Assembly: GCA_021613535.1 (NCBI GenBank)
Contig: CP075497.1
Coordinates: 6,572,001 to 6,636,000, forward strand
Direction of reading: 5' to 3'
DNA length: 64,000 nucleotides
DNA from: Adineta vaga
Lineage: Eukaryota; Rotifera
Below, one piece after another: positions 1 through 12,845 of the stretch. The first letter of the stretch is position 1; the number at the start of each line of letters is the position of its first letter. The notes below the pieces were generated by a model. That model worked only from the letters and a program-made list of their open reading frames with translations. It made no database searches and had not been told where the DNA came from. The translations under genes were made by a program, and so were the position numbers.

Positions 1-3000
1 GTTGTATCTCGTGTTCGTAAAGTGAAAGTTTTGACATCGAAAATGTCTTTAAGTTGGGATGAACGTTTACATCTATCTTTATCTGATGTTCATTTTACAT
101 TACATTATGATCGACATGTACGTATGACACGTTTTTCGTTGATAATCAATGATTTCAATGCCAGATTGAATCATAATTTACTTATCTATCCGTGTCAAGT
201 AACATTCAAACTTGATCATCATCGAACATATTCATTACTACATTTGGAATTCTCTTCATTAACTGGTAAACTTGATTACAATATTTTAGCATATTTAATC
301 ACAGTTGTTAATCAAATACGAATGATTGTTGATGTATCAACATCATTATTTCAATTATCGAAATTTGTAGAACATGTAGAAGATGATATTATATCTGTTG
401 ATGATTTAAGAAATAGTTCAATGAAATGTATATTTCAATTATCCAATGATTTACCTAATATAAATGAAATTGCATTTACAACAACGAATCATCATAATTT
501 AGCATCTTCTATGACATGGAAATATGCCGAAAGACGATCCATTCTTAAATGTCATATTCTTCCATTACCATTTCATGATGATCTTACTGGTGTAGTGATT
601 CCAAATAGAATTAAAACAGTAGAATGTTTAATGCAATATTGGCATTTTGGTACAAAACAATTTGTTACATGGCAAACATTCGATTTAACCGATGGTCAAC
701 CATTATTTCTTGATTTTAGTAATGATCTTGGACAAAATCCTTATTCTGAAATGTGGCGTATTGTTTTGGTTAATGCATCATCGATTATTAATCAATCTCA
801 TTCCTTAGCTGCATCGACACGTATCGATTCATTACAAAGTCAACGTTATGAACCATCACTTGAAATGACAATTAAAATTCCAACAATTCATGTACATTTT
901 ATGATCGATCTTCCAGTAAAGAAAATATCGTCTATCATCTTTCTTATTCTCCTTTTGTTTTTTTATTATTTAGAAAGAAAATTCTTCTTCGAAATTTCAA
1001 TCAATTCTTCAAGAATGTCAACATGATGTTTTAACATTAAATTTAGATAATATTTCATTTGATTATAGTCAACGTTTGGAAACAAGAATCATTAGTATTG
1101 AAACGATTCTTTCCCTTGAAACATTAGAATATCGTTTTCTAACAAAACGTTCGTGTATTGAACCTGCTTTGATCAATCTAAATCTTTTCATTGATACATC
1201 AAAATCAAGTATATTAACATCATTTCCAAATGTTTTCGAAATAAATAATGGAAAATATAATCAATTATTTTGTTCAGCAAAAACATCGTTTGTTTGTCAA
1301 TTACATTTCGATATCGATCATATTAATATTCGATTAAGTCAATCATTGTGTCATTTAATTAATATTCTTTATCAACAATTTATTCGATCAGATATGATCA
1401 AAATTTTAAATCTAAATCAACAAACACAAGAAGGTAAATACTATCGATAAAGTATTTCGACAAAAAAGAAAATTTGTTTTCTTTTAGCTTTAGTTTTAAC
1501 AAAAAGTGATGATTCATTTTATTATACTTATTATCTATTTACAAATCATTTAAATTGTTCGATTGGTTTGAAACAATATGATACAAATGATAACTTTCTT
1601 GTTCTTCCATCTTCTCGTACAACTGATTTTATTTTGTCAAAAATTCTTACAAATGAAATGTTAATTCAATTTTCTCTTGAACATCTCTCTTCAGATCCAT
1701 ACTATTCATCTCCAATTAATATTCATCATTCCGATAATAATCTTAAACAAATTGTTCAATTCGAAAATAGTCCACATTTATTCTATTTACAAAATCATTA
1801 CGATCAACATCAAATTCGTCGTCATATACATATATTTGGTAAAATAATTCTCAAGAATCTTTCTAATATTGATCTTGATCTAAAATTATATTTAAATGTT
1901 GGTTTAAGACAAATTGATATTTCCATACCAAAATATCAAACATATTCAAGTTGTTTACAAACAAAAGATGATATCGAATATATTCAATGGAATTCTTCAC
2001 ATAAATATCTTATTGATCAATTCAATCAAGATGGAATTATTTCAACAAGTGATCAAACATCTCTATGGATACATTTATTTGATGAAGAAAATTTTACTTG
2101 TATTATTTTCACACCAATTGTTATCTATCGATCATTTCTAACACAAACTGTTTTATTACATTTAAATCAAGAGAAATATTTTCAACTTGAATCCAATGGT
2201 TTATATACATTTTATAATGATTTGATTTTGGAAAATATTCATCAAATCTATGAACATCGTTTACAACAAATGGATGCTGAACAATTAACTGATTGTATAT
2301 TTCAATTGAATAATCAATCCTATTTATCTATTGATAAGATTCAAATGAATCATCCTGATAATCTTACCTTACTTGATTATTTATTAGAACTAAAAACACC
2401 ATATTCGAAATCGTATTCAATTATTGATTTACTTCGACAAGAACATTTGAAACATAAAGAAATGGAAGAAGAAATTCCTATACCATTAATTGATCAAACG
2501 AATGAAATGTTAAATACATCAGTAATACCAACAATTGGTGCTAATGGACCAGCTATGTATGAACCACAGATACATTATCAAATAAAAAAGAATCCCATTT
2601 GTAAGTATTTCTTTTCTTTCAATTCGAAAAATAAAAATTTCTCAAATATTTTTCTAGTAGTCAATCCAACAACAATGACAACTAATTCTATTGATTGTCG
2701 TATTGAATCAACTCGTCTTTATTCATATTTAAATACAATCTTAATTCAATTAAAACCTTCAACATTGATAAATAATCTTACACCATTTAATTTTCATTTA
2801 TATGCAAATGCTGGTCATAATCATGTATATATTCAATCATCTGAATTGACATGTCTTTCAAAATTTGAATATAGTCAAATACAATTTGTTCTCATCGATC
2901 CTAATGATGGTGAACATATTCAATGTCAAACAATTGATCTCTTCGTTCGAAATATTCCAATGATAAATTCCTCAACGTTAATTAATAATCGTTTATATAC

Positions 3001-6000
3001 AAATGGTTCAATCGATTTATATTTTATTAAATCTTCAAATAATGATTACTTTATTTTTCATATTCGACATGAATATCTTGATCAAACACATATTTTAACA
3101 ATTGAATCGAAATATAAACTTTTCAATCAAACAAATCATGTATTATCTTCGTGGATTTTACCGATTTCTACACAACAATATTCAATTGATTATCCATATA
3201 ATTCATTTCAAATCAGATCAAATGAAACACTTTCATTATATCGTTTTCAAGGTATTCCATCGACTGATATTCATTATTATCTATTATTTCAAATTGATAA
3301 TAATGATAAACAATATTTATCGAAACCTATTCGATTATTACCGAATATTGATGAAAATGGTAATCGACAATGTTGTTGTTTATTTCATAAAGATGAACAG
3401 ATAAAGTAAAGCAAATCAAGATTTATATTCTAATACAAAAATTAATTTCTTATTTTTTAGATTTAAATCATCAGCGTTTCAAAATTTACGTGGAGAATTA
3501 TTTTCTATCAATCATTCAATTCGAAATCCAACAAGTCAAATAGAAATACGTATTCAATCCAATCCAGCATGGGCCTTTCTTCAAGTTATCAATTCTTGTT
3601 CATGTCCATTATTATGTCGATTAGAAAATCTTTCATCTATGTCACATATTATTCCACCATTTTCATCAGTTTTTATTGGTATTGATTCACCGGAATCCAC
3701 AACAATGAATTCAAATAATAATACACTGCAAAATTTAATGAATGGTTCACGATTTTATTTAGCACAATTTTTACCAAATGAAAATCCAAATCATGTCGTT
3801 CAATTAATGACAAATTATTTTCAACAAACAACAACAAAAAATGTTCCATGGAGTAGACCAATTAAAATTGATTCACAATTTGAAGATGTTTTCTTACCCA
3901 TACCGGGTAAAAATCTTTCTTTTCCTTTCATAAACATATATTCTAGTTTTTTTCTTCTTCTTGCTAGGTCTTCATGATGTTTTAATTCGTTCTCTCTCTG
4001 CTTCATTATCAACTAGTCGAACGTTAATCATTGAACCTGTTCATCGTCAACGAGCATCAAAAACAAATACGACACCAAAAGTTAAAAAAGCTAATTCAAT
4101 CGGAAATGCAAGTTATCTTAATTTACCAGGTACGACAGTTATATCTGAAACGATTCCACGTCAATATCGTTCGACAATATCAGAGAAGACTTCCCCGATA
4201 AATAGTTCAAATGCTACAACTCAATTTTTAAAAGCATGGCATCAACAATACAATCAAAGCAATCATCGACAAATTCAATTCAATTTTTCCATTAATAAAG
4301 TTTCTCTATCATTAATGGATGAATTAACTGATATTTGTTTATTTCGTGAAATTCTACGTGTAACAATTGATAAAACAAATCTATTATTTTATCAACGTTT
4401 TATTGATATTGAACCATGTTTACATCAACAACAATTTTTCTGTTCAATTCATCAATTACAAATTGATAATCAATGTTATAGTTCAAAAACGAATTATGAT
4501 TTTCCTGTTGTATTAATGTCTAAAGATGAAAAGCGTGTTTCAAAAACTAAAACTAATGTTTATGAAGCTAAAGAACCAGCTGAGTAAGTACTATGTTTGA
4601 TATCATGAGACATCAATTACGTTGTTATTTTTTTGTTTTTCAAAAAAACAAAACTCGATGTACCGAGTACGGTCAGGTCAGCGCGCATTGATAAAAGAAT
4701 ATACTTCAAGTTATGTAAATGAGAAAAGAAAAAGAGAGATATGAGATAATTCCATAATATTTTATCAATCTGATAGCAATATCAACGAAAGATGAAGAAT
4801 GGAAACAAATATTTGTCTTGTTTTCGTAACAAGGTAAATAACATGATCTCGTTTTTTTTCGATTGATTAGATCTAAAACAACATTTGTCAATCATCATCG
4901 TCAAAATTCTTCATCATCAATTGATACAACACTTACCGAAGATCCTTTTCCAGCATTTGATTCTTTATCTCATAATCATAAAATATCTCGTCCAATTGTT
5001 GTTGATCATACTGAACCGAAATTTCTTTCAATACATTTTCATCGTATTAATGAACGTTTTATTAAAATTGATTTTCAAATTCAACCATTCGATGTTTATA
5101 TTGAAGATCATTATATTTATACTTTATTAAACATCTTCAGTCGTTTATTACCAGTTGATTTAAACACACCGTCATATATCAAAGAAAATGATCCAAGACT
5201 TGAAGTTATCGAAAATGAAATTCTCAGAACACCATTCGTTTGTGAATCGTTATATATTGGTCCAGTTGATATTGTTATTAGTATACATGCATCGATGAAA
5301 GTCTATATTGGTTGTTATCAATTACCGGTTGTTATTGATAAATTTCAAAAAAATTTTATCTTTTCAACAAATAAACAATTATTAACATTGATTACAAGAC
5401 ATTATTTTATGTCTCTATTAACACGATCACCACTTTTACTTGGATCATTCGATATTTTAGGTAAAACTTTTGATTATTAACTAATTTATCTATTGAAATT
5501 ATTTCAGGTAATCCATCAGTATTTATTCGTAATATAACTGATGGTATATATGATCTCTTTCATTTGCCTTATGTGGGCATGAGAGATGGTCCAAGTGGAT
5601 TTATGATTGGAATATCTCAAGGTGCTACAAGTCTTTTAAAACATTTTTCACTTGGTAATCAATTCGAAAAAAAAACAGACAATCTGATAATTTTTCAAAA
5701 TCTTTTCTTTCTTCTAGGTACATTAACATCAGTAACAACATTTGCGAATAGTGTTGCACGAAATATGGATCGATTAGCAATGGATTCTGAACATACAACA
5801 CGAACGGAAGAAACTTGTCGACACATTCCAACTGGAATGACAAGTGGTCTTCTACAAGGTCTTGAATTATTTAGTTTAAGTTTATTAGGTGCTATTGCTG
5901 GTTTAGCTGAACAACCGTTAGCTTCATTTCGTAATCGAGATGATTCGCAAGGAGCGACAACAACTGTTTTATCCGGTGTTGGAAAAGGTCTTGTTGGAAT

Positions 6001-6445
6001 TGTTGCTAAACCAGTTGGTGGTGTTGCCCAATTAATTTCACAAACAGGTCAAGGTATTCTTTATGGAACTGGTTTAATGAATATTCCACATCGACGACAT
6101 AGACAATTAGAACAAGATGCACGTATTAATACAACAATTAGTTATCTTAAACTTTCTCATCTATGCCAAATAACAAAAAATCAAGATGAAATACTTGATA
6201 TTTTAGATTATGTTCTTGAACATCATAATATTGAACATGGAATTTTAATTCTAACTAAAAATGGACATTTAATTGTGTATCATAAAGATGATGAACATCA
6301 ACATGGAGATTATCTTTTGAATGAAATTGAATTAAATGAATCACCTGATTCATCAGGTTTATTAGTATTCAATGATCTTTCATTCTATGTTGATGCACGT
6401 CTTCGTCATCAATTTCTTGCACTATGTCGTCTTATTCGTCAATAA
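1..6445 (+). CDS. VPS13B: VPS13B-like (COH1) bridge-type lipid transfer protein, C-terminal part
   Basis: The gene enters from the left edge, so its start is missing. Nine exons join in phase: 1-915, 974-1433, 1488-2600, 2658-3405, 3461-3906, 3968-4583, 4871-5460, 5508-5654 and 5718-6445. They encode about 1,920 residues ending in TAA. The last two exons carry the VPS13 C-terminal block, with GPSGFMIGISQGATSLLKH, NSVARNMDRLAMDSEH, LSLLGAIAGLAEQP and VGKGLVGIVAKPVGG. The NMDRL and LLGAIAG wording fits VPS13B better than VPS13A, C or D, from memory of the families. The residues before it are beta-rich and match the expected VPS13 adaptor-binding region, and the end resembles the PH-like tail. 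VPS13 proteins move lipid in bulk at membrane contacts, and VPS13B acts at the Golgi. The 287 nt intron at 4584-4870 is long for this locus. No frame break was seen. Confidence 0.85.
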
Positions 6446-7955
6446 TATCAGTTAATTTCTACATTTCTCGAATCTAACATTCAAGTATTGAACTGTGATT
6501 TGTTTATTTTTCCTTTTGTTTCGTTGTGTTATAACTTAACTTTTTTCTCTTTCTTAGTCAATTCTTTCTTATTATTTATTATTTCTGTTAAGGTTTGTTT
6601 TTTTGCTCTTTCCATTTTTAATCGGCTCATAAAATATACATATATATTTATGCAAAATAATATTCATACTATCATCAAAATCAAGTACCATGTGTAATCA
6701 AAAGAAAAAGGATCATTAAGTCTGAAGAAAATTAACAATGAAACAGCTGATACATAGAGACATGTTTATATGGAAGAAGAAAAACTTTTTAGGTAACAGA
6801 TGTTAGAAAGTAGTACTTTGATTCCAGTAAGTGTAGGCGTTTTTGTTGCGCATTTTGAAAAGAGTAAGATGTAATCATTCGCGCAATATTGACAATGAAA
6901 TCGAGGTTTCTGTTTCTGACCATTTTGTTTTGTCATGTATGTTATGCATTTTTTAATTTGGGAACTTTTAGTTCTACATTTTGAATGCTCCTTTATACTT
7001 CGGTCAATATTTACAGATGAAAACGCATACTTAGTCAACGAAAATTTTGATAAGAAAAAGAAGTAAATAATGAATTTTCAAGGATAAAGAATTAGTCATT
7101 CATGAAAAGTTATAACACAATTTAATCAAGTCAATTTGTCTTCCCATCATGATATCAAATAGAAACTGATGTTATTCTCTATTCGAACCAATTATATTTT
7201 GATAAAATATTCTTATAATTACCTTGAACTATAATCTGTATTTGAAATACCATAATATTACTGATATAGATGATCTACTTTATCTAACAAGACACTTAAT
7301 TATATAGCGTATTTTAGGATTATCTATCAAAGTGTTCTGACAAATTTTATGTAATAAACTGAAATATCAACCGTGAAACAATTTCGAATATGTTCTTTTG
7401 GTTAGAATCTTTCTCTCTCATTCAAAGTAAATAAAGGTTAAACAGTTAACAAGAAATACGAAACCATACTCTTATCATGCATAAATTCACATGATCGAAG
7501 CAAAATGTTTCTGTTTTATCTATGATACCTTGTCAGTTACCTTTGTCCTATGATATTCAAATCAAATAAATAACATTTCATCAGAGTTTCTGAAAAGAAT
7601 TTTTTTTATTCAAATGTTTTTTGTTTATCAGTTAAATGTCTGACATTAAAAAAGAGAATCGTGTACAATTCGTACAAACCATCTAATACTTGTGCTAACA
7701 CACAATTCAACGAAGAAAAGAAAGAGAGAAATGAACGCGCATTTTTGTTTGTCACGAATAACAAAATTTCCGACGACGACGACGACGAAGAAGAAGAGAA
7801 AGAAAAGAGTGAGAGTCACTTCTAAAAAAAAGAACGCCCACCGAATGTTTAGGAGATCCATTATGGTTGAGCACTAAACATTAGGCATGATTCATACTGA
7901 TATATAGAAATAAATGAGCAAATGAAAGACTAGAGAAAGATATGATTAAAGAAAA
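6446..7955. other. Intergenic region without recognised genes
   Basis: This stretch separates the ends of two convergent genes (VPS13B + and TBC1D25-like -). It holds AT-rich sequence and a short GAC/GAA trinucleotide tract around 7771-7800. A 90-codon minus-strand frame at 6766-7038 contains several Cys (HCQYC) but has no recognisable domain and no convincing splice partners. I see no supported gene here; it is probably the two 3' UTRs plus spacer. Confidence 0.5.
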
Positions 7956-10390
7956 TTAATTTTCTGTTAATAATTGTTTGACACGCATTTGAAATAGAAC
8001 ATATTGTCGATGATAATTTCGTGCTAATTGTAATGCATGTCGAGCATCATGTTGTCGAACAAGACGTGTAAAATAAGTACCAATATGATCATCAGCATCA
8101 CTATTCAATGGTGACATTTGCATAATTGATGAACGATTTTGTTCAAGTAAGGCAACACAAAGAAAGATAGTAAACATATCTGAATATTGCTCATCATTAT
8201 CAATCGATGAAAAATGTGTTAACCATTTTCCTAATGGTATACATGATGTTGAATTCGTATTCGTTGATGTCGTTAAATACGATGAACTATCCAGTTTATT
8301 TGAACGTATATTAAAATCAAATGTACCAGGTACTTGTTCATCACGATAACCTGAATCTCCTCCATCGAGACTTGAATGTTGAGATCGTGTATCTTCTAAT
8401 GTTGGCGATGATGAACGTGATGATAGAATTGTATTTGATATCGATGACATAAAAGATGAACGATATTGAGTACATAAAGATGATGGACAAAGATCATCAC
8501 GATCGGAAAATGTATGATCATGATTAGATTCAAATTGATCAATTGGTAATGATGCCCAAAGTGTTTCAAAAACACGAAAGATATCTTTAAAAGGAAATTC
8601 ACGTTTACAATCTAATAATAACCACCGATAAGTAAACATTAATTTTCCTAAATAATAAATGTTTTTCAATTGATTGAAACATATCATATCGACTTACCAA
8701 CATCACACTGTTCAATTTTCGTCCAAAGTTCTATATCAATTGCTTGAATAGTTTTTTTCAATAAATCTAATCGGCGATTCATTGCAATACCATTTGGATG
8801 AAATAATGGATTCATATAACGCATCAATGCACAAAAACATGCATATGTTAATGCTTCATCACGTATTACATATAGGATTGGTGCTACCATATCGTTCATT
8901 CCTAAATCAAATCAAAGCGAAGTTATACTTGATCTTTAAATTCAATCAATTTACCTTGAACATAACCAGGCTCGGGATGATAAACACTATATGTCATTAA
9001 GATATTGAATAATTTTTGACAAGATAGATTTTCTTTATCATCAAAGAATTTTACAGAACGATCAGTACGTCGTACATCTTTTTGAATTAAATTATCTAAT
9101 GTTATAATCTCCGCATCACCTTGTTTAAATCGATTATGCCAAGCTTGTTTCATGCTACAGAAGAAGAAGACAAAAAAAAGCACATAATCATTGGAAAGAA
9201 AAATTCTCTTAAATCATTCTTACTCGTCATATCGTTCTTTTGCTCGCTCGTATATTCTGTTTTATCTTCATTTGTCATTGATTCATTAAATACACGTAAT
9301 AGATAACACCAAACTATCTTTCGTATGGATTCATCACAACCATTATCGAATATTCGTTGTCGAAAGAGTTGTTCATCGAGTAAACGACCAGTTGATGGAT
9401 CTAACATTTGTAGAAACTCTTTTTTTGTTACATAATTATTCATTGACGACTGTACTGAACCATGTAACCAACCTAGACAGAAAAAAAGAAAAGATTTCTC
9501 TGAGTACATTTGAAATACAAAAGTGATGATTTACCTGTTGCTTTTTGTAGAAATGTTTCTTGTCGATTATCTTTGGGTCTAACTGTTACTAAAATACAAT
9601 CATTTTGTATGGAAATAATTTCAAAATTATCATCTTTTGAATTGATATTCGTCGAATTTTCATCCAGAACACACCAATCATCTGAATCATATTGAAATTG
9701 ATCTTTTGTTCTTGGATATTTATAAACAATAAATTCTAGAGTGGATTGTTGTTTATTTTCATCATCAGTTTCTTCCATCATATTCATAATACAACCATCA
9801 ACATCAAAATCGTCTGTGACTGGAAAATTGCACCTGAATGATGATGATTCTTTGGCAATTAATGTAAAATTTGAACGTAAATTAAATGTTCGATTGATAA
9901 GTCGAACAAGAAATGAGTAGGATAATAATTGAATATCAACCGAGAATTTCTTTTTCGATTGACATATATTACATTCGTTTAACTAAAATCATATAGAAAA
10001 GAAAAACAACACATTTACCAATTGATTGATTTGCAAATAACTTACTGAAATAATAAAAACAAAAATATTTGGTAAACGATAATCTCCTTGCAATTGTCGA
10101 TAGTGAAGTTTCGATGTGAATGTAGATGTAACCTTTTGAAAAAATAAAGAAAACGACGCAATTGCGAAATGTGATATATGTATGTACGTATGTAATCGTG
10201 ATTCATCATCAATACTTATGAAATCTTTCTCAGCTGACTAACACACCCGATTTTATCATCTTATTTATAAATAAGGAAACGAAAGAGAAAAGAAAACGAA
10301 ACGTAAAATTACCTCATCATTATTGTTACATCTACCATAATCATCAGCCACAAGTGATATTGAAGATGTCGGTGAATTTGATATAGACAT
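7956..10390 (-). CDS. TBC1D25: TBC1D25-like Rab GTPase-activating protein (PB1 + TBC domain)
   Basis: Seven minus-strand exons: 10390-10313 (start MSISNSPTSS), 10132-10046, 9982-9535, 9472-9224, 9154-8955, 8901-8698 and 8647-7956. The N-terminal ~150 residues resemble a PB1 domain. The TBC domain has both GAP fingers: arginine finger IQKDVRRTDR and glutamine finger YVQG. The run FTYRWLLLDCKREF followed by LWASLP matches TBC1D25 more than other TBC proteins, from family memory. TBC1D25 inactivates Rabs such as Rab33B in autophagosome maturation. The C-terminal ~200 residues are Ser/Asn-rich and poorly conserved. The spliced length is 1,958 nt, not a multiple of three: exon 4 changes frame at about 9255, where one A seems missing (see findings). 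Its 5' end lies 503 bp from the divergently transcribed tubulin gene. Confidence 0.72.
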
Positions 10391-10893
10391 TATGTTTTTG
10401 TTTGTCGGAGACATAACGTGGTCACTTATATATATATAAATATATATATTTGTTTACTACTCGAAACAAGAACACATCGGATATGAAATAATCAAGTCCC
10501 AAAAACCTTAGTGTTTTTTTCTCTACTCAGAAAACGAACAAAATGACGGAGTGATAACTGTGTGCTCTGTTGTTGTGACACCAGATGTGACCCACCCTCA
10601 ATACATATACAAATAATTTTGCTGTTCTTGTTTCGTTCTGTGTATTTCTCTCGTTTTTTTTCACTATTTGGTTTGTTGTCAGTCTTCATCTCTGATTTTC
10701 TTCGTCCTCTCTTATTCTCGTTTTTCTTTCGTTTATCACATATTCTTCCATACTGTATCCATCTAGCAGTTGAAGTTTAACAATGAAAGAGTAAAAAAAA
10801 CATTGTACAAATAAAACTTTTATCATTTTCAAGAGATTAGAAAGAAGATTTGTTTCTATAGTTATCAGATTATTTATTTATTTTGTTCGATAT
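10391..10893. promoter_or_regulatory. Shared divergent promoter region, TBC1D25-like / beta-tubulin
   Basis: The 503 bp between the two head-to-head start codons must hold both 5' UTRs and promoters. A TATA-like AT alternation lies at about 10428-10451, close to the TBC1D25-like start. No specific factor site is claimed. The assignment rests on gene layout only. Confidence 0.4.
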
Positions 10894-12569
10894 ATGCATG
10901 AAATAATTACTCTTCAAATTGGCCAAGCAGGAAATTCGATAGGAAAAAAAGTGAGCTGAAATAATGAATTTAGTGAAGGAAAAGAATTCAAAGTAAAAAA
11001 ATAGTTTTGGGAATACGTTTGTAATGAACATGGAATTGATTTAAAAGGAAGATTTCATGGTGAAAATGATTTACAACTTGAACGAATAAATGTTTATTTT
11101 ACAGAAACAAGACAAGGAAATTATGTACCACGATCGATTTTTACAGATTTAGATCAGAATTCAATGAATAGAATTCGTAATTCTACGTATGGATGTTTGT
11201 TTAATCCAGATCTATTGATCAATGGCAAAATGAGTGCTAGTAATAACTTTGCTAAAGGATTTTTTACTGAAGGTTTGGTTAGATAACTTTGACTTGAGAA
11301 GAAAATGATGAATCAATCATTTCAGGAGCTGAACTCTTACCTGAATTAATCGAAAAAATTCGTCGAATAGCTGAAGAATGTGATTTAGTTCATGGTTTTC
11401 AATTCGTGCATGGTATTAGTGGAGGTTGTGGTGGAGGACTTGGTTCCTTATTACTCGATCATATTCGACAAGAATATTCTGATCGAATGATTAAATCTTA
11501 TTCCATTTTTCCCGCATTATCCATGTCGCAAGTTGTTGTATGTTGAAACAGAAAATCAGATCAATCATTTATGGATTGTTTCTTTTTTCTCAGGTTGAAC
11601 CATATAATTCTGTACTGACAATGACTCGTAAGATAAGAATCACATGAAATAAAATAAAAAGAATGAAATACAATTTAGATCTGATGGAAAATACAGATGA
11701 AACATTTTGTTTTGATAATGTTGCACTTTTTGAAATATTACATAAAACTCTTCCTTTATCTTCATCCAATTACACAGATACCAATCAAATCTTAGCACAA
11801 GTTATGATTGGTATTACTGCTTGTTTTCGATTTCCTGGTAAAAAAGCAAAATTCTTTTCTCTAAACACATGACAATCAGATCAAATATTTATTTCAGGTC
11901 AATTAAACATGGATTTACGTAAATTAGCTGTTAATATGATTCCATTTCCTTCTCTTCATTTTCTAATGACATCATTTTCACCATTTCAAACTCGTCAAAT
12001 TGCTTCATATCAAAATTTCACTGAACATTCTCTTATCAAACAGATGTTTGATAAAAATCATCAAATGGTAGCAGTTCATCCACGTGAAGGAAGATATTTA
12101 ACAGCGACAGGGATCTTTCGAGGACAATCATTATCAATAAAACTTCTATATGATTTATTAGCAAAAGAAAAACTCAATCAACAATTTATTGAATGGATTC
12201 CAAATAATGTTTGTAGATGCAAAGTAGAGATGATAATTGAATTTTTTCTTTCTTTTCCTTGTATAAATCAGTGTAAAATTGCTCATTGTGATATTCCACC
12301 ACAAGGTTTATCACGTTCAGTAACTGGAATAGGAAATCATACAGGCATAAGAAAACAATTCGATTATCTCTTACAACCGTTTAAGAAATTACTTCGACGT
12401 CGAGCATTTATTCATTGGTTTATTAGTGAAGGAATGGAAGAAACTGGTTTGTTTGTTTATTTTCTTCTTTTTTCACATATCAAACGATATTTCTTTCTTT
12501 TAAGAACTTAATGAAGCTGAAAATCGAATTCAAGATTTAATCAAACAATATGAATCAATTGAAAGATAA
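10894..12569 (+). CDS. Highly divergent beta-tubulin-like protein lacking the acidic tail
   Basis: Eight exons join in phase: 10894-10950, 11005-11272, 11326-11537, 11594-11627, 11679-11837, 11898-12208, 12272-12446 and 12505-12569, giving 426 residues. Beta-tubulin landmarks run in order: the start MHEIITLQIGQAGNSIGKK (usual MREI...CGNQIG), AKGFFTEGAEL, VEPYN, ENTDETFCFDN, CFRFPGQLNMDLRKLAVNM, FVEWIPNN-like EWIPNN, CDIPP, and FIHWFISEGMEE. The nucleotide-binding glycine loop reads SGGCGGGLGS where GGGTGSG is normal. The protein ends in QYESIER with no Glu-rich tail. The 34 nt exon 11594-11627 is needed to restore VEPYNSVLTMTHLMENTDE. It could be a specialised beta isotype, for example for a particular axoneme, or a relaxed duplicate. 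The reading frame is open throughout. Confidence 0.85.
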
Positions 12570-12629
12570 TTTATAAAGCAATTCGAAAATTTTACATTTA
12601 CATTGAACTTCGGTGAAAGCTTTCTCGAA

Positions 12630-12702
12630 GCCTCTGTGGCGAAGCGGATTAACGCGTTGGACTTCTAATCCAAAGATCGTGGGTTCGATCCCCACCAGAG
12701 GT
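12630..12702 (+). tRNA. tRNA-Arg (anticodon TCT)
   Basis: A 73 nt cloverleaf folds by eye. The acceptor is GCCTCTG/CAGAGGT with a G-T closing pair. The D stem is GCG/CGC. The anticodon stem is TTGGA/TCCAA with loop CTTCTAA, so the anticodon is TCT at 12664-12666. The T arm is GTGGG-TTCGATC-CCCAC. The internal B box GGTTCGATCCC is at 12682-12692. There is no intron and no encoded CCA. It lies 60 nt after the tubulin stop. Confidence 0.95.
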
Positions 12703-12715
12703 GGTAGTCAATATA

Positions 12716-12725
12716 TTTTTTTTTT
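12716..12725 (+). terminator. RNA polymerase III oligo-T terminator of tRNA-Arg
   Basis: Ten consecutive T residues start 14 nt after the tRNA 3' end, as expected for Pol III termination. The call is based on position and sequence. Confidence 0.8.
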
Positions 12726-12845
12726 CATTCCTTAACGTCAGAATAGAACAAAATTACACACATACGTTATTCTTATTCGAGTATTGTGTTCTATGTTAGA
12801 AAAAAATATATATTTATTAACATTGAATGACAAAAAGAAAGTTTA

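Noticed and set aside
6766-7038. 90-codon minus-strand frame with Cys pairs (HCQYC), possibly a zinc finger
   Set aside because: Spacing does not fit a known finger, there is no ATG at the frame start, no splice partners, and it lies in a probable 3' UTR zone.
7692-7877. Overlapping Lys/Arg- and Phe/Val-rich frames on both strands
   Set aside because: Both are products of the GAC/GAA repeat; low-complexity translation only.
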